DNA from: Pseudomonas mediterranea CFBP 5447
GTDB lineage: Bacteria; Pseudomonadota; Gammaproteobacteria; Pseudomonadales; Pseudomonadaceae
Reading direction: 5' to 3'
NCBI RefSeq assembly: GCF_000774145.1
Contig: NZ_KN322981.1
Span: 62,001-126,000 of the forward strand
Length of the DNA: 64,000 nt
Shown here piece by piece: positions 51,228 through 60,851 of the stretch. Position numbers and translations under genes: made by a program. The first letter of the stretch is position 1. Every line of letters begins with the position of its first letter. The notes below the pieces were generated by a model. The model was not told the DNA's origin, did not search any database, and was given only the letters and a program-made list of their open reading frames with translations.

Positions 51228-52988
51228 ATGAAATTAGCCATTGTGACGGCCTGCCCGAACGGCATGGTCACCAGTGTGTTGTGCGCCCGCCTGCTGGACG
51301 CGGCGGCCCAGCGCCAGGGATGGAGCACCAGCGTCGAAGTGCATGACGCGGCCCATCCGGAGCGCCAGTTGTCGGCGGCGACCCTTGAAGCCGCCGAGTG
51401 GGTGTTGCTGGTCGCCAGCGGCCCGGTGGACCTGTCGCGGTTCGTCGGCAAACGGGTATTCCGCAGCACACCGGCCCTGGCCCTGCAGGATGTCGACTCG
51501 GTGCTGCGCCGTGGCGCCGAAGAGGCGACGGTGCTGCTCGAATCGGATGTTCAACAGGAAGCGGCCGTTGCTGTGCAATCGCCCGCGGCGGCGAGTGAAC
51601 GTGCGCCGCGCCTGGTTGCCATCACCGCGTGTCCGACGGGCGTGGCCCATACCTTCATGGCCGCCGAGGCATTGCAACAAGCCGCGGCGCGATTGGGCTA
51701 CGACCTGCAGATCGAAACCCAGGGCTCGGTGGGCGCGCGCAATCCGTTGAGTCCCCAGGCCATCGCCGATGCGGACGTGGTGCTGCTGGCGACCGACATC
51801 GAAGTCGCCACCGAGCGTTTTGCCGGCAAGAAGATCTACCGCTGCGGTACAGGCATCGCCTTGAAGCAAGCGGAGGCCACGCTGAAAAAAGCCTTGGCCG
51901 AGGGACAACAGGAAACGGCGTCCAGCAGCAGTTCGGGGCCGGCCAAGGCGGAGAAGACCGGCGTCTATAAACATCTGCTGACCGGTGTGTCGTTCATGCT
52001 GCCGATGGTGGTGGCCGGCGGTTTGCTGATCGCGTTGTCGTTCGTGTTCGGCATCACCGCATTCAAGGAGCCCGGCACTTTGGCCGCTGCGCTGATGCAG
52101 ATCGGCGGCGACAGCGCGTTCAAATTGATGGTGCCGTTGCTGGCCGGTTACATCGCCTATTCCATCGCCGACCGTCCGGGTCTCGCGCCGGGGATGATCG
52201 GCGGGATGCTGGCGAGCACCCTGGGCGCGGGGTTCATCGGCGGGATCATTGCCGGTTTCCTGGCCGGTTATGCGGCCAAGGCGATCAACCGCTACGCACG
52301 CCTGCCCCAGAGCCTGGAAGCGCTCAAGCCGATCCTGATCATCCCGTTGCTGGCGAGCCTGTTTACCGGGCTGGTGATGATCTACGTGGTGGGCAAGCCG
52401 GTGGCGGGCATGCTCGAAGGCCTGACCCATTTCCTCGACAGCATGGGCACCACCAATGCGATTCTGTTGGGCGTGCTGCTGGGAGCGATGATGTGTGTCG
52501 ACCTCGGTGGCCCGATCAACAAGGCCGCCTACGCGTTTTCGGTGGGGCTGCTGGCGTCGCAGAGTTATGCACCAATGGCCGCGACCATGGCCGCCGGCAT
52601 GGTGCCGCCAATCGGCCTGGGTATCGCCACCTTCATCGCCCGGCGCAAGTTTGCCCAGACCGAGCGCGAGGCCGGTAAGGCGGCGTTGGTGCTGGGACTG
52701 TGCTTCATTTCCGAAGGCGCGATTCCGTTCGCGGCGAAGGATCCGTTGCGGGTGATCCCGGCCAGCATCGCAGGGGGGGCGCTGACCGGTGCGCTGTCGA
52801 TGTACTTTGGCTGCAAGCTCATGGCGCCCCATGGTGGGCTGTTCGTGATGCTGATCCCCAACGCCATCAACCATGCGTTGCTGTATTTGCTGGCGATTGT
52901 GGCGGGCAGTCTGCTGACGGCGGTGGCGTATGCGCTGCTCAAGCGGCCGGAGCAAGTCGAGATGGCGCTGGAGCCTGCCAAGGCCTGA
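51228..52988 (+). CDS. fruA: Fructose PTS permease EIIBC
   Basis: A 586-residue membrane protein. A first EIIB-like domain (about 1-100) has Cys 9 in VTACPNGMVTS. The second EIIB domain (about 130-225) has the phosphorylated Cys 135 in TACPTGVAHTFMAAEAL. The EIIC domain (about 245-575) has eight or more hydrophobic segments (VSFMLPMVVAGGLLIALSFV) and GLGIATFIARRKF. It imports fructose as fructose-1-phosphate. It is the last gene of fruBKA, and an intact REPIN follows 27 bp downstream. Confidence 0.97.
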   Translation: MKLAIVTACPNGMVTSVLCARLLDAAAQRQGWSTSVEVHDAAHPERQLSAATLEAAEWVLLVASGPVDLSRFVGKRVFRSTPALALQDVDSVLRRGAEEATVLLESDVQQEAAVAVQSPAAASERAPRLVAITACPTGVAHTFMAAEALQQAAARLGYDLQIETQGSVGARNPLSPQAIADADVVLLATDIEVATERFAGKKIYRCGTGIALKQAEATLKKALAEGQQETASSSSSGPAKAEKTGVYKHLLTGVSFMLPMVVAGGLLIALSFVFGITAFKEPGTLAAALMQIGGDSAFKLMVPLLAGYIAYSIADRPGLAPGMIGGMLASTLGAGFIGGIIAGFLAGYAAKAINRYARLPQSLEALKPILIIPLLASLFTGLVMIYVVGKPVAGMLEGLTHFLDSMGTTNAILLGVLLGAMMCVDLGGPINKAAYAFSVGLLASQSYAPMAATMAAGMVPPIGLGIATFIARRKFAQTEREAGKAALVLGLCFISEGAIPFAAKDPLRVIPASIAGGALTGALSMYFGCKLMAPHGGLFVMLIPNAINHALLYLLAIVAGSLLTAVAYALLKRPEQVEMALEPAKA

Positions 52989-53015
52989 GCCATTCTTGAG
53001 ACAATGAAGTCCCCC

Positions 53016-53105
53016 TGTGGGAGCGAGCCTGCTCGCGATAGTGCGGTATCAGCCAACAACTTTGTTATCTGACACTCCGCAATCGCGAGCAGGCTCGCTC
53101 CCACA
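53016..53105. repeat. Intact REPIN, first family (reference copy)
   Basis: The arms 53016-53039 and 53082-53105 are 24-nt exact reverse complements (left begins TGTGGGAGCGAG, ends CTGCTCGCGAT) around a 42-nt interior. This copy and 54741-54829 define the normal structure used to judge the abnormal copies at 4208 and 57524. Confidence 0.95.
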
Positions 53106-53174
53106 ATGTTTTTTGCAACGTTCACAAACGATTAACACGAGCGTGCTCTAGTTTCCCCATTTGGGAGGAACACC

Positions 53175-54716
53175 ATGAGCGAGTTCGACCTGGGCCGGCG
53201 CCGTGTGATGCAGGCTGTAGGGGCGGGGTTGTTGTTGCCGGGGTTGGCGCCGGCGGTGATTGCTTCGGTCAAGGATCGGCCGGTACTGACCGATGGCGTG
53301 CAGTCCGGTGACTTGCAGGGTGACCGGGTGATGATCTGGAGTCGCAGCGACCGCCCGGCGCGGATGGTGGTGGAGTGGGACACCCGTAGCGGCTTCCTCA
53401 ACCCCCGGCGCGTCGTCTCGCCACTGGCTGACAGCCGCAGCGATTTCACCGCCCGGGTCGAACTCACCGGCCTGCCGCCCGACCAGGCGATTTTCTACCG
53501 CGTCCATTTCGAAGACGCCCGGAGCGGCGTCGCCAGTGAGCCCTGGTTGGGTCATCTGCGCAGCGCGCCGCAGTTCAAGCGCAATATCCGTTTTGTCTGG
53601 AGCGGCGACACCGTCGGCCAGGGCTTCGGGATCAACCCGGACCTTGGCGGCATGCGCATCTACGAGGCCATGCGCCTGCGCCTGCCGGACTTCTTCATCC
53701 ACAGCGGCGACACGATTTACGCCGACGGCCCGGTGCCGGCCCAGATCGCCACGGAAGGCGGGCGCATCTGGCGCAACCTCACCACCGAAGCCAAGAGCAA
53801 GGTGGCCGAGACGCTGGACGAGTATCGCGGCAACTACCGCTACAACCTGATGGACGAGAACGTGCGGCGTTTCAACGCCGAGGTGCCGCAGATCTGGCAG
53901 TGGGACGACCATGAGGTGGTCAACAACTGGTCACCGGGCAAGCAGTTGGACGAGCGCTACCAGACCAAGGATATCGGCACCCTGGTGGGCCGTGCGCGCC
54001 AGGCCTGGCTGGAATACGCGCCGATGCGCTTGCAGAAGGCCGATGGCGGCGGGCGGATCTATCGCAAGCTCGCCTATGGACCAATGCTGGATGTGTTCTT
54101 CCTCGACATGCGCAGCTACCGCGAGGCCAATGACGCCAACCTCGGCGCGGCCAAACCCTTCCTCGGTCGCGAGCAGTTGAATTGGCTCAAGCGCGAGTTG
54201 AAGCAGTCCCGTGCCCAATGGAAAGTCATCGCCGCCGACATGCCCATCGGCCTGGGCGTGCCCGACGGCGAGGTCAGCCCCGGTGTGCCGCGCTGGGAAG
54301 CCGTCGCCAACGGTGACCCGGGCCAGGCCCAGGGCCGCGAAGTGGAAATCGCCGAACTGCTCGGGTACCTGCGCAAGCAGCAGGTGCGCAACTACGTCTG
54401 GCTTACCGCCGATGTCCACTATTGCGCCGCCCACCACTATCACCCCGAACAGGCCGCGTTCCAGGATTTCGAACCGTTCTGGAAGTTTGTCGCCGGGCCG
54501 CTGAACGCCGGCAGCTTCGGACCCAACCCCCTGGACAAGACCTTCGGCCCCGAAGTGGTGTTCCAGAAGGCGCCACCGGCCCAGAACACCTCGCCGTTTG
54601 CCGGCTATCAATTCTTTGGCGAGGTGAACATCGACGGGCAGAGCGGGGAGATGAGCGTGGTGTTGCGGGATCTGGAAGGCGTGGCGGTGTTCGAGAAGAA
54701 ATTGCAGCCGGTGTGA
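53175..54716 (+). CDS. phoD: PhoD-type alkaline phosphatase
   Basis: A 513-residue protein with an N-terminal Tat-type signal (GRRRVMQAVGAGLLLPGLAP). The PhoD N-terminal domain (about 35-130) precedes the metallophosphatase domain, with FVWSGDTVGQG, DFFIHSGDTIYADG, WDDHEVVNNWSPG and WLTADVHYCAAHHY carrying the metal ligands. PhoD enzymes hydrolyse phosphate mono- and diesters outside the cytoplasm using Ca/Fe. I see no clear Pho box in the 68-nt stretch after the REPIN. A GGGAGGA ribosome site precedes the ATG. Confidence 0.93.
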   Translation: MSEFDLGRRRVMQAVGAGLLLPGLAPAVIASVKDRPVLTDGVQSGDLQGDRVMIWSRSDRPARMVVEWDTRSGFLNPRRVVSPLADSRSDFTARVELTGLPPDQAIFYRVHFEDARSGVASEPWLGHLRSAPQFKRNIRFVWSGDTVGQGFGINPDLGGMRIYEAMRLRLPDFFIHSGDTIYADGPVPAQIATEGGRIWRNLTTEAKSKVAETLDEYRGNYRYNLMDENVRRFNAEVPQIWQWDDHEVVNNWSPGKQLDERYQTKDIGTLVGRARQAWLEYAPMRLQKADGGGRIYRKLAYGPMLDVFFLDMRSYREANDANLGAAKPFLGREQLNWLKRELKQSRAQWKVIAADMPIGLGVPDGEVSPGVPRWEAVANGDPGQAQGREVEIAELLGYLRKQQVRNYVWLTADVHYCAAHHYHPEQAAFQDFEPFWKFVAGPLNAGSFGPNPLDKTFGPEVVFQKAPPAQNTSPFAGYQFFGEVNIDGQSGEMSVVLRDLEGVAVFEKKLQPV

Positions 54717-54740
54717 ATCCCTGCCGCACAACATTCCCCC

Positions 54741-54829
54741 TGTGGGAGCGAGCCTGCTCGCGATGCGGTGTGCCAGTCGACAAAAATGCTGTCTGATGCA
54801 CCGCTATCGCGAGCAGGCTCGCTCCCACA
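54741..54829. repeat. Intact REPIN, first family (second reference copy)
   Basis: The arms 54741-54764 and 54806-54829 are exact 24-nt reverse complements with a 41-nt interior that ends CTGATGCACCGCT. It sits between the convergent phoD and the reductase gene. Confidence 0.95.
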
Positions 54830-54847
54830 GAAGGGCAAGGGGTTCGG

Positions 54848-57391
54848 TCAGTAAACGTCCCGCCGATACCGCCCGTGCTCGATCAACCGCTCCACTTCCT
54901 CGGCCCCCAGCACGTCGTTGAGCACCCGATCCACTCCCGACGCCATGCCCTGCAAGCTGCCGCAGACATAGATCACCGCGCCGTCGGCCAGCCATTGCTT
55001 GAGCAGCGCGGCGGACTCGCGCAGGCGGTCCTGGACGTAGATTTTCTGTTGCTGGTCCCGGGAGAACGCCAGGTCCAGGCGTTCCAGGTCGCCGGAGGTG
55101 ACCCATTCCTGCAGCTCATCGCGGCAATGGAAATCATGCTCGCGCTGGCGCTCGCCAAACAGCAGCCAGTTGCGTTGCGGGCCTTCGGCGACGCGGGCCT
55201 TGAGCAAGCTGCGCAGGCCTGCCAGGCCGGTGCCGTTGCCGAGCAGGATCATCGGCACGTCCTGGGGCGGCAGGTGGAAGCCGCTGTTGCGCCGCACCCG
55301 CAGGCTGATGCCGCTGCCCAGCGGGGCATATTCGGTGAGCCAGCCGGAGCCGATGCCCAGGCTGCCGTCGGCGTGGCGTTCCTGGCGCACGATCAGTTCC
55401 AGCACGCCATCAGCCGGGATCGAGGCGATGGAATATTCACGCGGCGCCAGCGGGGCCAGCGCGTCCAGCAGCGCCTGGGCATGCAGGCCTACCAGATGGG
55501 CGCGGTTTGCCGGCAACTGGCGGGTCGCCAAGGCCTGCTCCAGATGCTGCGGCAATCCGTCGACCTGGACGCGAGCGTTGCCGGCGATACCCAGGCCATC
55601 GAGAAAATGCTCGATGGCCAGCAGGTCGTTGCGCGGCAGTATTTCCACCAGGTCGCCGGCGAGCCAACTGCTTGGCCCAGGGGCGCCGAGGCCCAGCAGG
55701 TACACACCCGAACCGCTGCTGTCGGGGTTGAGCAAGGTGCGCTGGCTGAGCGTCCACTGTTCGAAATCGGGGGCTTTCCAGGTGTCCGCCGGCGTTTGCC
55801 CGGTCAGTTCGGCCAGTTGCTGTTGCCAATGACGCAGGGCGTAAGGGTCGCCGCTGTCGACTTCCACTGGGGCGAACAGGGTCTTGCCGCCGTGCTCCGC
55901 CAGCCAGGTGTGCAGGCGCCGGGCGAAACCGCAGAAGTTCTCGTACTGTCGGTCACCCAGGCCCAGCACCGCATACTGCAGGCGCTCCAGGCCCAGGGGG
56001 CGACTTAGTATCTTGCGCTCGAAACCCCGGGCGCTGTCCGGTCCTTCGCCGTCGCCAAAGGTACTGACCACAAACAAGGCGTGGGTGGAATTGCTCAGGT
56101 CCTGCTCGCTGACCCCGGCCAGTGGCTGAACGTTCACCGGCAGCCCGGCGGCCTGGAGCTGGCCGGCGGTCTGCCACGCCAACTGTTCGGCAAAGCCGCT
56201 TTGGCTGGCGAAGCCGATCAGCCATGCGGGCGCGTCGCCGTGGCTGGCCGCCAGCCCTTGCCGCGCCTGGCGGACTTGACGTTTCTTGCGACGACGGTCC
56301 AGATACAGCAACCAGCCGGTGATGAAGAACAGCGGCATGGTCAGCGCCGCCACCGTCACCAGGATCCGGCCGATCAGGCCGAAATAGCTGCCGACATGCA
56401 GGGCATAGACGCTGGTCAGCAGTTGCGCCTTGAGGCTCTTGTCGCTGTAGCGGCTGTGTTGGCTGACGACGCCGGTGGCCGGGTCGAGGATGATCTGGTT
56501 CAGCGCCCGGTCATGGGGCGAGTTTTTCAGCAGGTAGAACACCGTCGCCGGTTGTCCGGCCACCGGCGGCATGCGCACATTGTAGGAGGCCAGGTCCGGG
56601 CCGGCGGCGCTGTAGATGCTGCTCCACATGGCCCGGTAATCGGCCACCGGCGGTGGGCCTTCAGGCGCGGGGCCGCGGTTGCGCACCCGTTCTTGATTCG
56701 GTGAGTCGGAGAGCAGGCGGGTCACGCCCTTGTTGTACCAGTCGTAGGACCAGGTCAGCCCGGTCAGGGCCGCCAACAGGTAGAACGCCAGGCACCAGGT
56801 ACCGGCCACCGAATGCAAGTCCCAGTTGAAACTGCGGCCTTTCTTCTTCCAGTCGAGGGCCAGCCAGGCACGCCAGCTGCGCCATTGGCGCGGCCAACGC
56901 AGGTACAGCCCGGACAGGCAGAAAAACACCAGGATCAACGTGCAGGCTCCGGTGATCTGCCGGCCTACGTCATCCAGGGCCAGGATGCGGTGCAGCTTGA
57001 GCAGCAGGCCGAAGAAGTCCTGGCCCACCACATCGCCCATGAATTGAGCGTTGTACGGGTTGAAATAACGCATGGCACCGCGCTTTTCCCCGGGGGGCGC
57101 GGCGAAGATCGCCCGAGCGGCATTGTCGCTGTCAGTCTCGACCCAGAGCATGGCGACGGTTTTACCGGCGGCAGCCTCGATCTGTTCCACCAGTTCGGCG
57201 GGCGGCAGGACACCGGCGGGTTGTTTCTCCACCGTCAGCACCTGCGGGTTGAGTGCCCGCAGGATCTCGTCCTGGAACGACACCGCCGCACCGGTAATGC
57301 CCATAAATGCCAGGACCAGCCCGGCACTGATGCCGAAAAACCAGTGCAACTGGAACAGGGTTTTCTTCAACACGTCGCCCGCCTTGTTCAT
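54848..57391 (-). CDS. PepSY-flavoprotein reductase (PiuB-like)
   Basis: An 847-residue fusion. The N-terminal PepSY-associated membrane part (about 1-370) has four or so hydrophobic segments ([40 protein letters not shown]). A flavodoxin-like domain (about 390-530; [14 protein letters not shown]) follows, then an FAD/NADPH ferredoxin-reductase-like module (about 545-847; REYSIASIP for FAD, ending RYRRDVY). It resembles sulfite reductase flavoprotein joined to a membrane anchor. Next to a siderophore receptor it likely reduces ferric siderophore iron at the inner membrane. A Fur-like box lies upstream. Confidence 0.9.
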   Translation of the reverse strand: MNKAGDVLKKTLFQLHWFFGISAGLVLAFMGITGAAVSFQDEILRALNPQVLTVEKQPAGVLPPAELVEQIEAAAGKTVAMLWVETDSDNAARAIFAAPPGEKRGAMRYFNPYNAQFMGDVVGQDFFGLLLKLHRILALDDVGRQITGACTLILVFFCLSGLYLRWPRQWRSWRAWLALDWKKKGRSFNWDLHSVAGTWCLAFYLLAALTGLTWSYDWYNKGVTRLLSDSPNQERVRNRGPAPEGPPPVADYRAMWSSIYSAAGPDLASYNVRMPPVAGQPATVFYLLKNSPHDRALNQIILDPATGVVSQHSRYSDKSLKAQLLTSVYALHVGSYFGLIGRILVTVAALTMPLFFITGWLLYLDRRRKKRQVRQARQGLAASHGDAPAWLIGFASQSGFAEQLAWQTAGQLQAAGLPVNVQPLAGVSEQDLSNSTHALFVVSTFGDGEGPDSARGFERKILSRPLGLERLQYAVLGLGDRQYENFCGFARRLHTWLAEHGGKTLFAPVEVDSGDPYALRHWQQQLAELTGQTPADTWKAPDFEQWTLSQRTLLNPDSSGSGVYLLGLGAPGPSSWLAGDLVEILPRNDLLAIEHFLDGLGIAGNARVQVDGLPQHLEQALATRQLPANRAHLVGLHAQALLDALAPLAPREYSIASIPADGVLELIVRQERHADGSLGIGSGWLTEYAPLGSGISLRVRRNSGFHLPPQDVPMILLGNGTGLAGLRSLLKARVAEGPQRNWLLFGERQREHDFHCRDELQEWVTSGDLERLDLAFSRDQQQKIYVQDRLRESAALLKQWLADGAVIYVCGSLQGMASGVDRVLNDVLGAEEVERLIEHGRYRRDVY

Positions 57392-57430
57392 TCATTACTA
57401 TTCATCACGGCGTGCATTATGCCGTGTGTT

Positions 57431-57444
57431 ATCGAGAAGCATTC
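57431..57444 (-). promoter_or_regulatory. Candidate Fur box of the reductase gene
   Basis: On the minus strand, GAATGCTTCTCGAT matches 11 of 14 positions of the GAATGATTCTCATT part of a typical Pseudomonas Fur box. It is 40 bp before the start of the reductase gene. Confidence 0.5.
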
Positions 57445-57448
57445 ATAA

Positions 57449-57498
57449 ACACACATAAAAGCCCCGCTCATGAAGATGGGCGGGGCTTTTATGTGTGT
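57449..57498. terminator. Long bidirectional hairpin between piuA and the reductase
   Basis: A 19-bp perfect stem (57449-57467 with 57480-57498) with a 12-nt loop. Its core GCCCCGC/GCGGGGC is flanked by AAAA/TTTT. It would stop piuA transcripts before the reductase gene, which makes a separate promoter for the latter likely. Confidence 0.85.
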
Positions 57499-57523
57499 GG
57501 CCAGCGATGTCGAAAGCCAACCC

Positions 57524-57613
57524 TGTGGGAGCGAGCCTGCTCGCGATGGCGGCATGTCAGGCGATTGTGTGGTCGACTGATCCACCGCTTAGCGCTCGTC
57601 CGAGCGAGGGTGT
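57524..57613 (+). repeat. REPIN with complemented (not reversed) right arm, copy 2
   Basis: The normal left arm is at 57524-57547 and the 42-nt interior ends CTGATCCACCGCT, as in the intact copy at 54741. The right arm 57590-57613 begins TAGCGCTCGTCCGAGCGAGG and ends GTGT. It is the exact 24/24 base-by-base complement of the normal right arm, so it is also the left arm read backwards (a mirror repeat). Confidence 0.92.
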
Positions 57614-57645
57614 CCACTGGCCATCACGGCCCCAGCCATTTCCGA

Positions 57646-59964
57646 TCAGAAATGGAAGTTGGTGCTCAACAGCGCCGTGCGCCCCGCCGCCTGGTTGGCG
57701 AAATGGGTCGAGAACGCTTTGTCGTAGTAGGTTTCGTTCGTCAGGTTCTGCACGTTGAGTTGCAGGTCCAGGTGCTTGCTGACCTTGTAGGCGGCCATGG
57801 CGTCATAGCGTACGTAAGAGTCGACCATGGTGGTGTTGGCCACGCTGCCGAACACATCGTCGACATAGAAAGCGCCGCCGCCGATGCTCAGCTTCGAAGT
57901 GAGTGCGTAGGTGGTCCAGACACTGGCGCTGTTCTTCGGTGTGTTCGGCAGCTCATTGCCGTTGGTGACGCTCAACGGGCCGCCGTCGACCTGTTCGCTG
58001 TCCAAGTAGCTGTAGCCGGCGAACACTTGCCACTTGTCGGTGATCTTGCCGCTGGCCGACAGTTCGAGACCGTCGACGCGGGTCTTGCCGGCATTCTCAT
58101 AAGTCGTGGTATCGACCTGGACCCGGGCGTTCTCCTTCTCGGTGCGGAAGATCGCCGCGGTCAGCGAGAGGCGACTGCCCAGCAGATCCCACTTGGTGCC
58201 GATCTCGTAGTTCTTGGTGGTTTCCGGCTCCATGTCGCTTGCCAGCAGGTTGCCGCTACGGTCCGGCGTGCCGCCCAGCGGATTGCCCTCCTGGCCTTCG
58301 CCGACCATGTTGCCCGGCGGTGTGGCCGAGGTGGCGTAGGACGCGTAGATGCTGCCGTTGTCTGCCGGTTTCCAGACCAGGCCCAACTGACCGGTGACGA
58401 ACTCACTGACATCGTCGCCTTTGGACGTAGTGGTGCCGGCGGCGTTGTAGGTCTTGTACTTTGTGTCGAAGTGGTCGTAGCGCAGGCCCATGTTCACCAG
58501 CCATTGCGGCGTCAGCTCCAGGGTGTCGAACGCATAGAGCGCACGGGTGACGCTGGTGGTGTCGGTGCCGGCGTAGTTGCGCGCGATGGTGCCGTTCCAC
58601 GGATCGTCCGGGTTCGGGTTGGACAACGAGGTGCAGTTGAAGCCACTCGACGAACCGATCATTGCCGGGGTGCAGTTGGTGTTCGCAGCGGCGGTGCCCG
58701 GTACGGTGTCGGTGTTGACGGTGTAGGAGGACTTTTCACCTTTCTCGCGGCTCAGCTCGATGCCGGTGGAGAAGCTGTTCTTGAACCCGGCCACATAGAA
58801 ATCGCCAAACAGATCGGTCTGGTTGGTGGTGGTGTCGACGTTGCTGACCCGGGTGTTGGCCCGACGCCAGACTGTCCCATTGTTGACGTTGCCCTTGCTG
58901 TCGTCGGGCTGGGTCAGGATGTAGTCCTGCATGCTCGAGCCGTGGCGCAGGGTGTTCTTGACCGTCAGGGCATCGTTCAGGTCGTGTTCGATGGCGAAGG
59001 TCGCGGTGTCGACGCGGGTCTTGCGGAAGTCGCGGTCGGTGAGGCCATAGAAGTTGCTGCTGTCGCCGCCGTCGTTGGGCTTGTCCGGGTTGGACTTGGT
59101 GCGGTCTGCCGTTCTTCCTGACGCTGGCATGCTGTAAGGGATGCCCGAGTCCGGCAGGTCATTGCTTTCCAGATGGTAGTAGTCGAGGTTGACCCGGGTG
59201 TCCGTGCCGAGGCCGAACGCCAGCGAGGGCGCGATGCCCCAGCGGTCGTTATTGACCTTGTCGCGGCCGGCGACGTTGTTTTCGTGGCTCATCAGGTTGA
59301 GACGGCCGGCGGCGCTGTCGCTGAACTGATAGTTGCCATCCAGGGTGTAGCGCTGGGTCTGGTCCGAGCCCCAGGTGAAGCCTCCATCGAGGCTGTCGCC
59401 GAGGTGGGCCTTCTTGCTCACCAGGTTGATGGTGCCACCTGCCGCGCCACGACCACCGATGGCCGAGTTCGGGCCTTTGCTGACTTCGATGGATTCAATG
59501 GCGAAGATCTCGCGGCTTTGCGAGCCGGTGTCGCGCATGCCATCCAGATAAGTGTCGCCCTGGGCATCGAAACCGCGGATGAATGGACGGTCACCCTGGG
59601 GATTGCCGCCTTCACCAGCGCCGAATGTAATGCCCGGCACGGTGCGCAGGGCATCCTGCATATTGAGCGCGCCGGTGTCCTTGAGCACTTGCTGGGGGAT
59701 GACGGTCACCGAGCGCGGGGTGTCGACCAGCGGCGCGGTATATTTCGGGGAAGAGGCTTTTTCGACCTGATAGGAGGTCGTGTCCTGAGCTTCGCCGGTG
59801 ATGCTGGTGGCATCCAGGGCAATGGCCTCGCGCGGGGATTTCTCATCGGTATTCTCCGCCGCCTGGGCCAACTGGGCTGCGGACGTCGCACTCAGCGCGA
59901 CGCCGATGGCGGATGCCAGCAGACGGGGTGATTGGACCGGTAATTGTGGTGATTGACGCGACAT
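57646..59964 (-). CDS. piuA: TonB-dependent siderophore receptor PiuA
   Basis: A 772-residue outer-membrane receptor. It has a signal peptide (about 1-36, ending AQA), the plug domain (VDTPRSVTVIPQQVLKDTGA; FIRGFDAQGDTYLDGMRDTG; ESIEVSKGPNSAIGGRGAAG, about 80-200), and a 22-strand barrel ending in Phe (LLSTNFHF). It is close to catecholate receptors Fiu/PiuA, which also admit siderophore-linked antibiotics. I placed the start at 59964 (MSRQSPQLPVQ), although the frame is open to 60231. It is divergent from piuC with Fur-like boxes between. Confidence 0.94.
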   Translation of the reverse strand: MSRQSPQLPVQSPRLLASAIGVALSATSAAQLAQAAENTDEKSPREAIALDATSITGEAQDTTSYQVEKASSPKYTAPLVDTPRSVTVIPQQVLKDTGALNMQDALRTVPGITFGAGEGGNPQGDRPFIRGFDAQGDTYLDGMRDTGSQSREIFAIESIEVSKGPNSAIGGRGAAGGTINLVSKKAHLGDSLDGGFTWGSDQTQRYTLDGNYQFSDSAAGRLNLMSHENNVAGRDKVNNDRWGIAPSLAFGLGTDTRVNLDYYHLESNDLPDSGIPYSMPASGRTADRTKSNPDKPNDGGDSSNFYGLTDRDFRKTRVDTATFAIEHDLNDALTVKNTLRHGSSMQDYILTQPDDSKGNVNNGTVWRRANTRVSNVDTTTNQTDLFGDFYVAGFKNSFSTGIELSREKGEKSSYTVNTDTVPGTAAANTNCTPAMIGSSSGFNCTSLSNPNPDDPWNGTIARNYAGTDTTSVTRALYAFDTLELTPQWLVNMGLRYDHFDTKYKTYNAAGTTTSKGDDVSEFVTGQLGLVWKPADNGSIYASYATSATPPGNMVGEGQEGNPLGGTPDRSGNLLASDMEPETTKNYEIGTKWDLLGSRLSLTAAIFRTEKENARVQVDTTTYENAGKTRVDGLELSASGKITDKWQVFAGYSYLDSEQVDGGPLSVTNGNELPNTPKNSASVWTTYALTSKLSIGGGAFYVDDVFGSVANTTMVDSYVRYDAMAAYKVSKHLDLQLNVQNLTNETYYDKAFSTHFANQAAGRTALLSTNFHF

Positions 59965-60026
59965 GAAGGTTGCCTTCCCCAAGGTTTCGAGGCCGCGGAA
60001 TATAGGGTAAACGTGTATTTGTATCA

Positions 60027-60045
60027 ATTGCGAAATATTGCTATT
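60027..60045 (-). promoter_or_regulatory. Candidate Fur box proximal to piuA
   Basis: On the minus strand AATAGCAATATTTCGCAAT matches 12 of 19 positions of AATGAGAATGATTCTCATT. It lies 63 bp upstream of piuA. The match is moderate. Confidence 0.4.
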
Positions 60046-60122
60046 TGAGAGGAATTTACGTTCTTTACACTTTGCCTTTACGGCGTTGATCACATGATGT
60101 GCAGTGGGGGTTGTGCACAGAC

Positions 60123-60141
60123 AATAAGAATCACTACCATT
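60123..60141 (+). promoter_or_regulatory. Candidate Fur box proximal to piuC
   Basis: AATAAGAATCACTACCATT matches 15 of 19 positions of AATGAGAATCATTCTCATT and ends 29 bp before the piuC start. Confidence 0.7.
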
Positions 60142-60170
60142 GACGCCCATTTTATCCACAGGCCTGATCC

Positions 60171-60851
60171 ATGTTGCTGCACATCCCCGGTGTGTTTTCT
60201 CCTGACGAAGTGCAGCGCATCCGCGAGGCACTGGAACAGGCCGAATGGGCGGACGGAAAGATCACCGCCGGTTATCAGTCGGCCAAGGCCAAGCACAACC
60301 TGCAATTGCCCGAGGGCCATCCCCTGGCCAAGGAAATCGGCGCGGCGATGCTCGAGCGGTTGTGGAGCAACCCGTTGTTCATGTCCGCCGCGATACCGCA
60401 CAAGGTCTTCCCGCCGCTATTGAACTGCTACACCGCCGGCGGCAACTTCGACTTCCACATCGACAACGCCGTGCGCCAACCCAAGAGCAGCGCCGAACGG
60501 GTGCGCACCGATCTGTCGGCCACCCTGTTCTTCAGCGATCCCCAGGACTACGACGGCGGCGAGCTGGAGATCCAGGACACCTACGGCACCCAACGGGTCA
60601 AGCTGCCGGCCGGAGACATGGTGTTGTATCCGGGCACCAGCCTGCACAAGGTCAACCCGGTAACCCGTGGTGCCCGCTATGCGTCGTTCTTCTGGATCCA
60701 GAGCCTGGTGCGCGAGGACAGCCAGCGCGCGTTGCTGTTCGAGATGGATGGGGCGATCCAGGCGTTGACTCGCGACGTGCCGGATCACCCTTCGTTGATT
60801 CGCCTGACCGGCACCTACCACAACCTGTTGCGCCGCTGGGTAGAGGTGTAG
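60171..60851 (+). CDS. piuC: PKHD-type Fe(II)/2-oxoglutarate hydroxylase PiuC
   Basis: A 226-residue dioxygenase. It starts [20 protein letters not shown]; the iron ligands are in [10 protein letters not shown] (HxD) and TSLHKVNPV (His), with the 2-oxoglutarate Arg in [11 protein letters not shown]. Its substrate is unknown; it is always found with PiuA-type receptors and is iron-regulated. The Sel1 protein gene starts directly after its stop codon. Confidence 0.95.
   Translation: MLLHIPGVFSPDEVQRIREALEQAEWADGKITAGYQSAKAKHNLQLPEGHPLAKEIGAAMLERLWSNPLFMSAAIPHKVFPPLLNCYTAGGNFDFHIDNAVRQPKSSAERVRTDLSATLFFSDPQDYDGGELEIQDTYGTQRVKLPAGDMVLYPGTSLHKVNPVTRGARYASFFWIQSLVREDSQRALLFEMDGAIQALTRDVPDHPSLIRLTGTYHNLLRRWVEV

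Noticed and set aside
51234..52955. A 573-codon minus-strand frame opposite fruA, and similar ones opposite fruB and ftsH
   Set aside because: Low-complexity His/Gln/Arg-rich translations typical of antisense frames in GC-rich DNA.
53106..53174. A Pho box upstream of phoD
   Set aside because: I searched the stretch for two CTGTCAT-like half-sites and found none convincing.
57524..57613. The mirror repeat as an H-DNA (triplex) site
   Set aside because: Triplex-forming mirror repeats need long purine or pyrimidine tracts. The arms here are mixed sequence.
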